64,000 bases of DNA from Conexibacter sp. CPCC 205762 (GTDB lineage: Bacteria > Actinomycetota > Thermoleophilia > Solirubrobacterales > Solirubrobacteraceae): NCBI RefSeq assembly GCF_030646155.1, contig NZ_JAUTDN010000028.1, positions 1 through 64,000 of the forward strand, read 5' to 3'. A program made the translations under genes and the position numbers. Position 1 is the stretch's first letter. The number at the start of each line of letters is the position of its first letter. Shown here one piece after another: positions 1-8,571 of the stretch. The notes beneath the pieces are model-generated. The model did no database searches and had not been told where the DNA came from. It saw only the letters and a list, made by a program, of their open reading frames with translations.

Positions 1-1
1 C

Positions 2-661
2 GCCGCTGCGCCCGCCCACGCCGCCGCCCGCGCCACCCGCGGCGCCAACGCGCCCGCCCACGCCGCCGCCGCCCGCGGCACCCGCGGCACCGCGGCGCCC
101 ACCACGCGTGGCGCCGTCGCCCCCGTCGAACCCTCCGGCTGGGCGCGCGTCCGGCTGCGGATGGCGCGCGGCACGGTTGCGGGGGTGCTGGGGGAGATCG
201 ACGACCTCGCGCGGCTGCAGCCGACGCTCGACGGCCCGCGCGCGCTCGCCGCGCTCGCGCGCCTGCTGGCCGGTGACCCGACCGAGGCCCGCGCCCGCCT
301 CCAGCAGACGCAGCCGGACGACCTCGCGCAGCTCTCCCACGCGGAGGGCGGCCAGCTCCACAGCTGGTCGGCGCTCGGCCTCGTCGCCGCCCGCACCGGC
401 GCGCGCCAGCACGCCGCCGCGCTCTACGAGCTGCTGCGCCCGTTCGGCGACCGGCACGCGGTCGCGCCGTGGTCGACGTATCTGACGCCGGTCGCGCGCG
501 CCCAGGCGGAGCTGGCCGGCTCGCTCGGCCTGCCGCAGGAGGCGCGCGAGCGCTTCCGTGCGGCGGTCGCGGCGGCGGAGGCGGTCGGCGCCGCCAGCAC
601 CGCTGCTGCGATCCGCCAGGAACTGGGGCGGTACGCTCCACCATTGCGTGACCGTCTGTAG
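2..661 (+). CDS. C-terminal fragment of a large helical repeat protein
   Basis: The reading frame is open from base 2 and ends in TAG at 659-661, so the gene starts outside the window. The first 50 or so visible codons encode an Ala/Gly/Arg/Pro-rich stretch. After that comes a leucine/alanine helical region with TPR-like spacing, containing alternating segments such as LAALARLLAGDPTEARARL and RERFRAAVAAAEAVG. This resembles the helical C-termini of large actinobacterial signalling ATPases of the LuxR/SARP type, but no DNA-binding or ATPase domain is visible, so family membership is a guess. A shorter start at 161 is possible, but the open upstream frame argues for a longer protein. Confidence 0.6.
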   Translation, partial: AAAPAHAAARATRGANAPAHAAAARGTRGTAAPTTRGAVAPVEPSGWARVRLRMARGTVAGVLGEIDDLARLQPTLDGPRALAALARLLAGDPTEARARLQQTQPDDLAQLSHAEGGQLHSWSALGLVAARTGARQHAAALYELLRPFGDRHAVAPWSTYLTPVARAQAELAGSLGLPQEARERFRAAVAAAEAVGAASTAAAIRQELGRYAPPLRDRL

Positions 662-723
662 GGGGTGCCGCCGCGAGGTGGCCGAGGACAGGGGATGATC
701 TTTCGCCACGCGGCCAAAGACGC

Positions 724-775
724 TTGACCAGCCGTGGGAAAGTCTTGGTACAGCCAACTGATCATGGTTCAACCA
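724..775 (+). promoter_or_regulatory. Candidate promoter and operator before the ABC importer operon
   Basis: TTGACC (724-729) and TACAGC (749-754) are separated by 19 bases, a tolerable sigma-70-like pair. Just downstream is an 11-base palindrome TGGTTCAACCA (765-775). A wider pair, CTTGGT (744-749) and ACCAAG (772-777), spans the same area. The palindrome lies between the promoter and the ribosome site of the lipoprotein gene, where an operator would be expected. No regulator gene is adjacent. Confidence 0.35.
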
Positions 776-796
776 AGTGAACACACAAAGGAACCG

Positions 797-1849
797 ATGA
801 GACAGAAGAGGACGTCTGGGCGGCTGCTCGCGCTCGCGATCGCGTTGATCGCACTCGCCGCCACGTTTGCCGCCTGCGGCAGCAGCGACGACGACGCGGG
901 CAGCGTCTCCACCAACGTCAGAACGACCGACAGCGGTCAGCTGGCTGAGATGACGAGAGCGACGCTCGTGCTCGACTTCGTGCCGAACGCCGTCCACGCC
1001 GGCATCTACCGCGCGCTCGCGGCCGGCTACTACAGAAGAAACAACATCGACCTGAAGGTCATCCAGCCGACCTCGACGGCCGACACGCTGCGGCTGATCA
1101 ACGCCGACAAGGCCGACTTCGGCCTCGCCGACGGCCTCGACGTCGGCAACCAGATAGAGAGAGGGCTCGACATCGAGGCCTTCATGGCGATCGTGCAGAG
1201 ACCGCTCGGCGGCGTCATCACGCTCGCGGCCGACAGAATCGCCAGCGGCAGAGACCTCGAGGGCAAGACCGTCGGCGTGACCGGCGTCCCGTCCGACAAC
1301 GCCGTCCTCGACACGATCGTCGACAACGCCGGCGGCGACCCGGGCAAGGTCAAGGTCGTGACGATCGGCTTCAACGGCGTGCAGAACCTGGAGAGCGGCA
1401 AGATCGCCGGCTTCACCGGCTTCTGGCCCGCCGACGGCGTGCAGGTCCAGGTCGACGGCAAGCCGACGAAGGACTTCAAGCTCGACGAGAACGGCGGCCC
1501 CGCCTACCCGGGCCTCGTCGCCTTCTCGACCAGAAGCCACATGGCGAGAGACCCGGCGCTGATAAGAGCGTTCGCGGACGCGACGATCCAGGGCTACGAG
1601 GACACGATCAGAGACCCGGCGACCTCGCTGAGAGACCTGCTCGCGCAGAACAAGTCGCTCAGAGAGGACATCACCAGAGCGCAGCTCGACGCCTACGGCC
1701 CGCTCTTCCAGGGCGACGCCGCCAGCTTCGGCACGATCGACCCCGGAGCGGTCGACGCGCTGTCGACCTGGATGGTCGCCAGGAGACTCGCCAGAAGACC
1801 GTTCACCTCGGCCGAGTACGGCGGCAACGGCTACCTGCCTGCCGGCTGA
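797..1849 (+). CDS. ABC transporter substrate-binding lipoprotein, NMT1/THI5-like
   Basis: A 350-residue extracellular solute-binding protein. The start at 797 is chosen because AAAGGAA lies just upstream (787-793) and the signal peptide begins directly; an upstream ATG-like extension would bury it. The signal is an Arg/Lys N-terminus, a hydrophobic core and the lipobox residues ATFAAC, with Cys27 the predicted lipidated residue. The mature part opens with TLVLDFVPNAVHAGIYRA, typical of NMT1/THI5-like proteins that bind pyrimidine precursors, riboflavin-like compounds or sulfonates. It starts an operon with an ATPase, a permease and a deaminase. About 19 of its 24 arginine codons are AGA, while the next gene has none. 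The ligand is unknown; the deaminase suggests a nitrogenous ring compound. Confidence 0.88.
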   Translation: MRQKRTSGRLLALAIALIALAATFAACGSSDDDAGSVSTNVRTTDSGQLAEMTRATLVLDFVPNAVHAGIYRALAAGYYRRNNIDLKVIQPTSTADTLRLINADKADFGLADGLDVGNQIERGLDIEAFMAIVQRPLGGVITLAADRIASGRDLEGKTVGVTGVPSDNAVLDTIVDNAGGDPGKVKVVTIGFNGVQNLESGKIAGFTGFWPADGVQVQVDGKPTKDFKLDENGGPAYPGLVAFSTRSHMARDPALIRAFADATIQGYEDTIRDPATSLRDLLAQNKSLREDITRAQLDAYGPLFQGDAASFGTIDPGAVDALSTWMVARRLARRPFTSAEYGGNGYLPAG

Positions 1850-1853
1850 CGCG

Positions 1854-2660
1854 ATGACGGCCGCGCCCGACAAGCTCGTCGTCGAGGACCTCTCGAAGCG
1901 CTTCGAGAGCGGCGACGACGGCGGCGCGGTCGTCGCGCTCGCGGGGGCCGGCCTGCGGGTCGCCCCCGGCGAGTTCGTCTCGATCGTCGGGCCCAGCGGC
2001 TGCGGCAAGTCGACGCTCTTCAACATCGTCGCGGGGCTGATCCGGCCGACCGCGGGCCGCGTCCTGCTCGACGGCGAGGAGCCGCGCGAGCTGCTCGGCC
2101 GCGTCGGCTACATGCCGCAGAAGGACCTGCTGATGCCGTGGCGCTCGGTGCTCGACAACGTCACGCTCGGGCTGGAGATGAGCGGCGTCGGACGCAGGCA
2201 GGCGCGCGCGCGTGCGCGTGAGGAGCTGGGCCGCTTCGGCCTGGAGGGCTTCGAGCGGCGCTGGCCGGGCGACCTCTCCGGCGGCATGCGCCAGCGCGCC
2301 GCGCTGCTGCGCACCTTCCTCGCCGGGCGCGAGCTGATGCTGCTCGACGAGCCGTTCGGCGCGCTCGACGCGCTCACCCGCCAGGCGATGCAGGAGTGGC
2401 TGCTGGAGATCTGGCAGAGCGATCGCAAGACGATCCTCTTCATCACGCACGACGTCGAGGAGGCGGTCTACCTGTCCGACCGCGTCTACGTGATGAGCGG
2501 CCGCCCCGGCAGCGTCCAGCTGTGCGTCGAGATCGACCTGCCGCGCCCGCGCGGCTTCGAGCTGCACGGCTCGCCGCAGTTCGTCGCGCTCAAGCAGCGG
2601 CTGCTGACGCCGCTGCACGAGGCGGCCCGCGCCCAGCTCGAAGCGCAGGTGGTCAGTTGA
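1854..2660 (+). CDS. ABC transporter ATP-binding protein, nitrate/sulfonate/thiamine-precursor type
   Basis: A 268-residue cytoplasmic ATPase of the SsuB/TauB/ThiZ group. The Walker A motif GPSGCGKST is at about residues 46-54. A Q-loop follows (YMPQKDLLMPW), then the signature LSGGMRQR, Walker B (LMLLDEPFGALD) and the H-loop His in FITHDVEEA. The start lies 4 nt after the lipoprotein stop and has no clear ribosome site, so translation is probably coupled. It would power the permease that follows. Arginine is encoded almost entirely by CGN, in contrast to the preceding gene. Confidence 0.93.
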   Translation: MTAAPDKLVVEDLSKRFESGDDGGAVVALAGAGLRVAPGEFVSIVGPSGCGKSTLFNIVAGLIRPTAGRVLLDGEEPRELLGRVGYMPQKDLLMPWRSVLDNVTLGLEMSGVGRRQARARAREELGRFGLEGFERRWPGDLSGGMRQRAALLRTFLAGRELMLLDEPFGALDALTRQAMQEWLLEIWQSDRKTILFITHDVEEAVYLSDRVYVMSGRPGSVQLCVEIDLPRPRGFELHGSPQFVALKQRLLTPLHEAARAQLEAQVVS

Positions 2661-3439
2661 CGCTGCGCGGGCGCTCGGCCGCGGCGCGCGTGCTGCCGCC
2701 GCTGCTGTTCGCCGTCGCGGTGCTGGCGCTCTGGCAGCTCGGCGTCAGAGTCAGCGGCACCGAGGAGTCGACGCTGCCCGCGCCGACGCAGGTCTTCAGC
2801 GCCGGCTGGGAGATACGCGACCTGCTGGTCGACAACGGCTGGGTCACGATCAAGGAGATCCTGATCGGCTACGCCGCCGCGATCGTGCTCGGCGTCGGGC
2901 TCGCGGTGCTGCTCGCCAGCTCGCTGCTGGCCGAGCGCGCGCTGTACCCGTGGCTGGTCGTCTCGCAGATGGTGCCGATCCCGGCGATCGCGCCGATCCT
3001 CGTGATCTGGACCGGCTTCGACCTGCGCCCGAAGGTGATCGTGATCGCGCTCGTGTCGTTCTTCCCGATCGCCGTCAACACGCTCGACGGGATCAAGGCG
3101 ACCGAGCCGGAGCTGCTGAACCTGCTGAAGACGCTCGGCGCCGGCCGCTGGAGACGGTTCCGCGTCGCGCAGCTGCCGAGCGCGCTGCCGTTCCTCTTCT
3201 CGGGCCTGAAGATCGGCGCCGCGCTGGCCGTCATCGGCGCCGTCTTCGCCGAGTGGGTCGGCACCGACGCCGGCCTCGGCTACCTGATCCTGACGTTGAA
3301 CAACCAGGTCGCGACGTCGGAGATGTTCGCGACGATCGCCGTGCTCGCGCTGATCGGCATCGCGCTCTTCGGGCTCGTGCTGCTGGCCGAGCGGCTGCTG
3401 ATGCCGTGGCACCACACGAACCGGAGGGAGAGTCGTTGA
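2657..3439 (+). CDS. ABC transporter permease
   Basis: A 260-residue integral membrane permease with about six hydrophobic segments. The EAA-loop region reads KTLGAGRWRRFRVAQLPSALP. The family is the BPD_transp_1 permeases of nitrate/sulfonate/NMT1 systems. The chosen TTG start (2657-2659) overlaps the TGA stop of the ATPase as TTGA, so the two genes are translationally coupled. The longer frame upstream is a shadow of the ATPase gene. It probably forms a homodimer with two ATPase subunits. Confidence 0.9.
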   Translation: MTLRGRSAAARVLPPLLFAVAVLALWQLGVRVSGTEESTLPAPTQVFSAGWEIRDLLVDNGWVTIKEILIGYAAAIVLGVGLAVLLASSLLAERALYPWLVVSQMVPIPAIAPILVIWTGFDLRPKVIVIALVSFFPIAVNTLDGIKATEPELLNLLKTLGAGRWRRFRVAQLPSALPFLFSGLKIGAALAVIGAVFAEWVGTDAGLGYLILTLNNQVATSEMFATIAVLALIGIALFGLVLLAERLLMPWHHTNRRESR

Positions 3440-4851
3440 GCGAGCGCACGACAGTCGTCCGCGGGGCCTGGCTGCTGGCGATGGACCCGGCCCGCGAGCT
3501 GCTGCGCGACGGCGCGGTCGCGTTCGGGTCCGACGGCGCGATCGCGGCCGTCGGCCCGTGGCCGGAGCTGCAGGCGCGCTTCCCCGCCGCCGCGGTCGTC
3601 GGCGACGGCAACGGGCTGGTGCTGCCGGGCTTCGTCAACGCCCACACGCACCTGACCGAGGGGCTGATCGCGGGGATGGGGGAGACCGCCTCGCTGTGGG
3701 AGTGGTTCGACCGCGTCGTCTCGCCGGCGGCGATGGTGACGACGCGCGAGGACGTGCGCGTCGGCGCGAAGCTCAAAGGGGCGGAGATGCTCTTGTCGGG
3801 CATTACGACCGTCAACGACATGTCCTGCCACCGCAACATCGGCGGCCTCGGCTCACTCGGCGCCGCCGACGGCCTCGCCGAGCTGGGGCTGCGCGGGATC
3901 GTCTCCTTCGGCGCCGAGAACCTCTACGACGGCGCCCCCGCCGAGGACCGCTTCATGGCCGAGCACGAGGCGCTCGCCGACCGCCTCGCGGGCGAGCCGC
4001 TGCTCGGCTTCCGGCTCGGGATCGGGACCGTCCTCGGCGTCAGCGAGGAGCTGATGACGCGCTCGGTCGCCGCCTGCCGCGAGCACGGCTGGGCCGTCCA
4101 CACGCACCTCGCCGAGGTGCGCGAGGAGCTGACCGAGTCGCGCCACCTCAACGCCGGCCGCACGACGATCGAGCAGAGCCAGCACGTCGGCCTGCTCGAC
4201 TGCGAGACGATCGCCGGCCACTGCATCTGGTGCGGCGAGGCCGACCTGTCGCTGCTGGCAGCGCGCGACGTCGCGGTCGCCCACAGCCCGGTCGCGAACA
4301 TGCTGCTCGGCTCCGGCGTCGCGCCCGTGCCGCGGCTGCTGCGGGAGGGCGTGCGCGTCGGCGTCGCGACCGACGGCGCCGCCTCCAACGACAGCCAGGA
4401 CATGTTCGGCGTGCTGAAGAGCGCGGCGCTGCTGCAGAAGGTCCACCACCTGCGCGCGGACGCGATCACGGCCGTCGAGGTCGTGCGGATGGCGACGCTC
4501 GGCGGCGCGCGGGCGTTGCGGCTGGATCATCTCGTCGGCTCGCTGGAGCCGGGCAAGCGCGCCGACGTCGTGCTGCTCGACGGCGACACGCCGGAGCTGG
4601 CGACGATCCACGACCCGTGGCAGCAGCTCGTCTACTGCGCGACCCCGCGCTGCGTCAGCGACGTGTGGGTCGACGGCGCGCGGCGGGTCGCCGGCGGGCG
4701 GCTCGTCGGGCACGAGCTGCGCGCGCTCGCGGGCGAGGCGCGCGCGCTCGCGACCGACCTGATCGAGCGCGCCGGCATGCACGGCGAGTCGGTCCTCGCC
4801 GGCGGTCGCGGCAGAGCGTTCGACGGCGCCGCGTCAGCTCCCTCTCGCTGA
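3436..4851 (+). CDS. Amidohydrolase/deaminase of the TrzA/MtaD/SsnA family
   Basis: A 471-residue metal-dependent hydrolase. The TTG start at 3436 overlaps the permease stop as TTGA, and a strong ribosome site GGAGGGA lies at about 3422-3430. Metal ligands fit the family: His70 and His72 in NAHTH, His222 in VHTHLAE, His262 in GHCIWC and Asp313 in TDGAASND. Relatives deaminate or dechlorinate adenosine derivatives, guanine-like bases, cytosine or triazines. Co-transcription with an NMT1-type importer suggests it acts on the imported compound. The exact substrate cannot be read from the sequence; a guanine, pterin, pyrimidine or 5'-methylthioadenosine-type ring is possible. Confidence 0.85.
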   Translation: MSERTTVVRGAWLLAMDPARELLRDGAVAFGSDGAIAAVGPWPELQARFPAAAVVGDGNGLVLPGFVNAHTHLTEGLIAGMGETASLWEWFDRVVSPAAMVTTREDVRVGAKLKGAEMLLSGITTVNDMSCHRNIGGLGSLGAADGLAELGLRGIVSFGAENLYDGAPAEDRFMAEHEALADRLAGEPLLGFRLGIGTVLGVSEELMTRSVAACREHGWAVHTHLAEVREELTESRHLNAGRTTIEQSQHVGLLDCETIAGHCIWCGEADLSLLAARDVAVAHSPVANMLLGSGVAPVPRLLREGVRVGVATDGAASNDSQDMFGVLKSAALLQKVHHLRADAITAVEVVRMATLGGARALRLDHLVGSLEPGKRADVVLLDGDTPELATIHDPWQQLVYCATPRCVSDVWVDGARRVAGGRLVGHELRALAGEARALATDLIERAGMHGESVLAGGRGRAFDGAASAPSR

Positions 4852-4888
4852 GCTTCAGGTTTCCCCGCTCGCGTCCGATACTCCGGGC

Positions 4889-5746
4889 ATGAGCGGATCA
4901 GGTCGTATCGGACGCGGTTGGCGGTTGGCGAAGGAGAGCTGGGCTGTCCTGCGCGCCGACAGATCGCTGATGTTGTTCCCGGTCGTCGCGGCGATCGCGA
5001 TCGCCGCCGCAGCGCTGCTGCTGGCCGGCCCCGGGGTCGTGGTGCTGGCGGTCGACGCCCCGGCCCCGATCGCCTACGCGCTGTGGGTGGTCGCCGCCTA
5101 CGTGCTGACGTTCATCGGCATCTACTGCAGCGTCGCGCTCGCCGCGGCCGCCTCGCTGGCGATCGACGGCAAGGACACGACGCTGAGCGACGGCTTCTCG
5201 GTCGCGCGTCAGCGCGTCGGCATCGTCGCGACCTGGTCGCTGGTGCAGCTGACCGTCGGCGTGATCCTCAACGGGCTCGAGCTGCTGCTGCAGCAGAACG
5301 GCGTCGGCAAGCTCGTCTCGACGCTCCTGTCGAGCGTGCTGAGCGCCGCCTGGTCGGTGCTGACCTTCTTCGTCGTGCCGCTGCTGGCGCTGGAGGGGAT
5401 CGGCCCGCGTGACGCGCTCAAGCGCTCCGGCAGCCTGATCAAGGAGCGCTGGGGCGAGGGCTTCGTCGGCGCCGGCTCGATCAGCGGCCTCGTCTTCCTG
5501 ATCGTCGTGCTGCCGGGGATCGGGATCGGCGCGCTCGGCGTCGTCGCCGTCAGCTCCTCGGCCGCGCTCGGCGGCGCGCTGATCGCCGTCGGCGCCGCGG
5601 TCGTGATCGGCGGCCTGCTGATCTCCTCGACGCTGAACGCGATCTTCCGCGTCGCGCTGTACCGCTACGCGACCTCCGACGAGGTCGTCGGCGGGTTCGA
5701 CCGCGCCAGCTTCGAGCAGGCGTTCGCCCCGCGCAAGCGGCGCTGA
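4889..5746 (+). CDS. Multi-pass membrane protein, DUF6159-like
   Basis: A 285-residue protein with an N-terminal amphipathic motif (GRGWRLAKESWAVLRADRSLMLFP) followed by about five or six hydrophobic segments. A charged loop in the middle reads RDALKRSGSLIKERWGEGF. The layout matches my recollection of the DUF6159 family of actinobacterial membrane proteins; no function is known to me. It probably starts leaderless: GATACT (4877-4882) precedes the ATG by 6 nt and there is no Shine-Dalgarno. A strong hairpin follows the gene. Confidence 0.75.
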   Translation: MSGSGRIGRGWRLAKESWAVLRADRSLMLFPVVAAIAIAAAALLLAGPGVVVLAVDAPAPIAYALWVVAAYVLTFIGIYCSVALAAAASLAIDGKDTTLSDGFSVARQRVGIVATWSLVQLTVGVILNGLELLLQQNGVGKLVSTLLSSVLSAAWSVLTFFVVPLLALEGIGPRDALKRSGSLIKERWGEGFVGAGSISGLVFLIVVLPGIGIGALGVVAVSSSAALGGALIAVGAAVVIGGLLISSTLNAIFRVALYRYATSDEVVGGFDRASFEQAFAPRKRR

Positions 5747-5758
5747 TCGCCCGTCACG

Positions 5759-5785
5759 ACGGCGCTCGGCAGGGCCGAGCGCCGT
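5759..5785 (+). terminator. Hairpin terminator after the membrane protein
   Basis: A perfect 12-base stem (ACGGCGCTCGGC / GCCGAGCGCCGT) with a 3-base loop AGG, 12 bases after the stop codon. There is no T-run, as is usual in high-GC actinobacteria. Confidence 0.75.
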
Positions 5786-5899
5786 CCCTCACCCGGGACG
5801 CACGCGTCTCGGTTCGAATGGTACGATCTCTGTCGAAATTGGGACAACTATGTCTCATTTCGTCGTTTTGAGGTCCGGTCGCAAAACCCAGGAGCCGTC

Positions 5900-8398
5900 G
5901 TGGAAGTGGAGCAGGAACCGTCAGACAGAGCGCCGAGAACGCGCGCTCGCGAGCGCAAGAGCACGCCGATCATCCTCGTCGTGCTGCTGCTCACGATCGC
6001 GATGGCGGCGCTGACGGCGTACGTCATCGCCGACAACTCGGACGAGTCGAACAAGCAGATAGCGAGCGTCTCCAACGGCGAGGTCAAGCTGACCGCCGCC
6101 GAGGCGAAGGGTCGTGAGCTGTTCGGCGAGACCTGCGCCGCCTGCCACACGCTCAGATCGGCCAACGCCTCCGGTCAGATCGGCCCGAACCTCGATCAGC
6201 TCAAGCCGACCAGAGAGCTGGTCCTGAGCGCGATCGAAGTCGGCCGCTCGTCCGCCCGCGGCCAGATGCCCGGCGGGCTCTACTCGGGCGCCGAGGCCGA
6301 GGACGTCGCGGCCTACATCGTCCGCGCGACGAACAAGACGATCAGAGCGGCGCCGGCCTTCTCGGCCGCCGAGCTCGACGAGAAGCCGACCGACAACTGG
6401 ATCACCAACGGCGGCACGCTCAGAAACGACCGCTACTCGCCGCTCACGCAGATCAACGACACCAACGTCGATCAGCTGAGAGGCGTCTGGAGAACGAGCC
6501 TCGGCTCCGGCACCGCCGCGAAGTACTCGCAGGAGGGCCAGCCGATCGTCTATGACGGCGTCATGTACGTCCCGACCGGCGCCGACGACATCTTCGCGCT
6601 CGACGTCGAGACCGGCAAGACGCTGTGGAGATACGAGGCGAGACTGCCGGCCGAGATCGCGACCGCCTGCTGCGGCTGGAACAACCGCGGCGTCGCGATC
6701 GGCGACGGCAAGGTCTACGTCGCGCGCCTCGACGCGAGACTGGTCGCGCTCGACATGAGAAGCGGCAGAGTCCTCTGGGATACGCGCGTCGGCAAGCCCG
6801 AGGAGGGCCGCACGATGACGGCCGCGCCGCTCTACTACGACGGCAAGGTCTTCACCGGCGTCGCCGGCGGCGAGTTCGGCGTCCGCGGCCACCTCAGCGC
6901 CTTCGACGCCAGAAGCGGCAGACAGGTCTGGCGCTTCTACACGATCCCCGCGCCCGGCGAGGTCGGCTCCGACACCTGGCCCGACAACGACTCGTGGAGA
7001 TACGGCGGCGCGCCGGTCTGGCAGACGCCCTCGGTCGACCCGGACCTCGGCCTGATCTACTTCTCGACCGGCAACGCCTCGCCGGACCTCAACGGCTCCG
7101 AGCGCCCCGGCGACAACCTGTTCGCGGTCTCGATCGTCGCGCTGAACGTCAGAGACGGCACCTACAAGTGGCACTTCCAGCAGGTCAGACACGACATCTG
7201 GGACTACGACTCGCCGTCGCCGACGGTGCTGTTCGACTCGACCGTCGACGGCAGAGCGGTGAAGGGGATCGCGGAGCCCGGCAAGACCGGCTTCCTCTAC
7301 GTGCTCGACCGCGCGAACGGCAGACCGATCTGGCCGATCGTCGACAGAGCCGTGCCGCAGAACAGATACCAGGCGACCTCGCCGACGCAGCCGTACCCGA
7401 CGCTCGAGCCGTTCTCGCGCGGCACCGTCACCGACGAGGACATCGCGAAGCTGAAGGAGATCGCGAGATCGGCCTCGCCCGACGGCAGAACGCCTGAGAT
7501 CAAGAAGGGCGAGCTGTTCACGCCCTACGACAGAGAGCTCGTCGCGATGGCGCCGAGCGCCGCCGGCGGCAACAACTGGCCGCCGTCGTCGTTCAACGAC
7601 AAGACGAAGATGATCTACATCTGCTCGCAGGAGGGCGCGATGGCGCTGTCGACCTTCGAGGTCGGCAGACACGTCCCCGGGCAGCAGTTCATCGGCTCGA
7701 CGCTGATCCCGACCGGCTTCAACAACACCGGTCACGTGACCGCGTACTCGATGGAGACGGGCAGAATCGCCTGGAGAGTCGAGTTCCCGGGCGAGTCCTG
7801 CTACTCCGGCACGGTCACGACCGCCGGCAACCTCGTCTTCGTCGGCCGCAACACCGGCCAGCTGGAAGCGTACAACGCCACCAACGGCAGACTGCTGTGG
7901 AGATTCCAGACGGGCGCGGGCGCCAACTCGACCGTCACCTCCTTCCAGCACAAGGGCAAGCAGTACATCGCCTTCCTGGCGGGCGGCAACGCGCTGGCGG
8001 CGACGCCGCGCGCCGACTACGTCTGGCTGTTCGGCCTCGACGGCACGCTCGGCGAGGCCGACGCGGCCGGCACCGGCACCGGCATCACCCACGCGGGCGA
8101 GGTCGGCGCCGAGGAGGGCAGAGGGCCCGAGAGAGAGACGCCGGGCAACGCCGGCGCCGGCAGAACGGTCTTCGCCGACAACTGCTCGACCTGCCACGGC
8201 ATCGACGGCAGAGGCGGCAACGGCGGTCCGGACCTGACGGCGATCCCGGCGGCGAGAAACCTCTCCGACGTGATCGACCAGGTCGTCAACGGCGGCGGCA
8301 GCATGCCGGCCTTCGGCGGCACGCTCGACCAGAGATCGATCGCCGACGTCTCGGCCTACGTCGTGCAGGTCGTCGCGGGCGGGGGCGACGGGGACTGA
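5900..8398 (+). CDS. Exported PQQ-dependent dehydrogenase with cytochrome c domains at both ends
   Basis: An 832-residue quinoprotein. The GTG start at 5900 is supported by AGGAG at 5890-5894. Residues 1-24 are basic and cytoplasmic, and one membrane helix follows at about 25-46. An N-terminal cytochrome c domain carries C79-A-A-C82-H83. The PQQ beta-propeller begins near residue 165. Cys257-Cys258 (ACCGW) forms the vicinal disulfide typical of quinoprotein alcohol dehydrogenases. The WDYD segment (about 434-437) carries the family's catalytic Asp. A second cytochrome c domain has C762-S-T-C765-H766. Electrons would pass from an alcohol or sugar through PQQ to the hemes outside the membrane. 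Type II alcohol dehydrogenases usually have one C-terminal heme domain; the extra N-terminal one resembles the separate cytochrome gene at 14504. AGA is the main arginine codon. Confidence 0.92.
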   Translation: MEVEQEPSDRAPRTRARERKSTPIILVVLLLTIAMAALTAYVIADNSDESNKQIASVSNGEVKLTAAEAKGRELFGETCAACHTLRSANASGQIGPNLDQLKPTRELVLSAIEVGRSSARGQMPGGLYSGAEAEDVAAYIVRATNKTIRAAPAFSAAELDEKPTDNWITNGGTLRNDRYSPLTQINDTNVDQLRGVWRTSLGSGTAAKYSQEGQPIVYDGVMYVPTGADDIFALDVETGKTLWRYEARLPAEIATACCGWNNRGVAIGDGKVYVARLDARLVALDMRSGRVLWDTRVGKPEEGRTMTAAPLYYDGKVFTGVAGGEFGVRGHLSAFDARSGRQVWRFYTIPAPGEVGSDTWPDNDSWRYGGAPVWQTPSVDPDLGLIYFSTGNASPDLNGSERPGDNLFAVSIVALNVRDGTYKWHFQQVRHDIWDYDSPSPTVLFDSTVDGRAVKGIAEPGKTGFLYVLDRANGRPIWPIVDRAVPQNRYQATSPTQPYPTLEPFSRGTVTDEDIAKLKEIARSASPDGRTPEIKKGELFTPYDRELVAMAPSAAGGNNWPPSSFNDKTKMIYICSQEGAMALSTFEVGRHVPGQQFIGSTLIPTGFNNTGHVTAYSMETGRIAWRVEFPGESCYSGTVTTAGNLVFVGRNTGQLEAYNATNGRLLWRFQTGAGANSTVTSFQHKGKQYIAFLAGGNALAATPRADYVWLFGLDGTLGEADAAGTGTGITHAGEVGAEEGRGPERETPGNAGAGRTVFADNCSTCHGIDGRGGNGGPDLTAIPAARNLSDVIDQVVNGGGSMPAFGGTLDQRSIADVSAYVVQVVAGGGDGD

Positions 8399-8415
8399 TC
8401 CCCCTGAGCTGACAC

Positions 8416-8437
8416 GCGGCGCCCGCGCGGGCGCCGC
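8416..8437 (+). terminator. Hairpin terminator after the quinoprotein gene
   Basis: GCGGCGCCC and GGGCGCCGC form a perfect 9-base stem around the loop GCGC, 18 bases after the stop codon. No T-run follows. Confidence 0.7.
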
Positions 8438-8535
8438 TCGTCGCGCTTCTTCACGGGCGGCGCGCTCCTCCTCGGGGCGCGTCGCCCGTCTTGCTTCGTG
8501 GGCGCGCGCCCGGCTCGTCCGGCGCGCTCGCGGGG

Positions 8536-8571
8536 TTGCGTTCCGCCGCCATCGATGCGAACATCTGTTCG
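8536..8571 (+). promoter_or_regulatory. LexA-controlled leaderless promoter of imuB
   Basis: The palindrome CGAACATCTGTTCG (8558-8571) matches the Gram-positive LexA box CGAAC-N4-GTTCG. Its last G is the first base of the imuB GTG codon. TTGCGT (8536-8541), 17 bases, then GAACAT (8559-8564) form -35 and -10 elements. The -10 lies inside the LexA box and would place the transcription start on the GTG. The dnaE2 promoter at 10675-10710 has the same layout base for base. Confidence 0.9.

Noticed and set aside
797..1849. AGA-rich gene as recently acquired foreign DNA
   Set aside because: Overall GC and third-position GC match the neighbours, the same bias occurs in many exported genes across the window, and it changes within single genes such as chemoreceptor 2.
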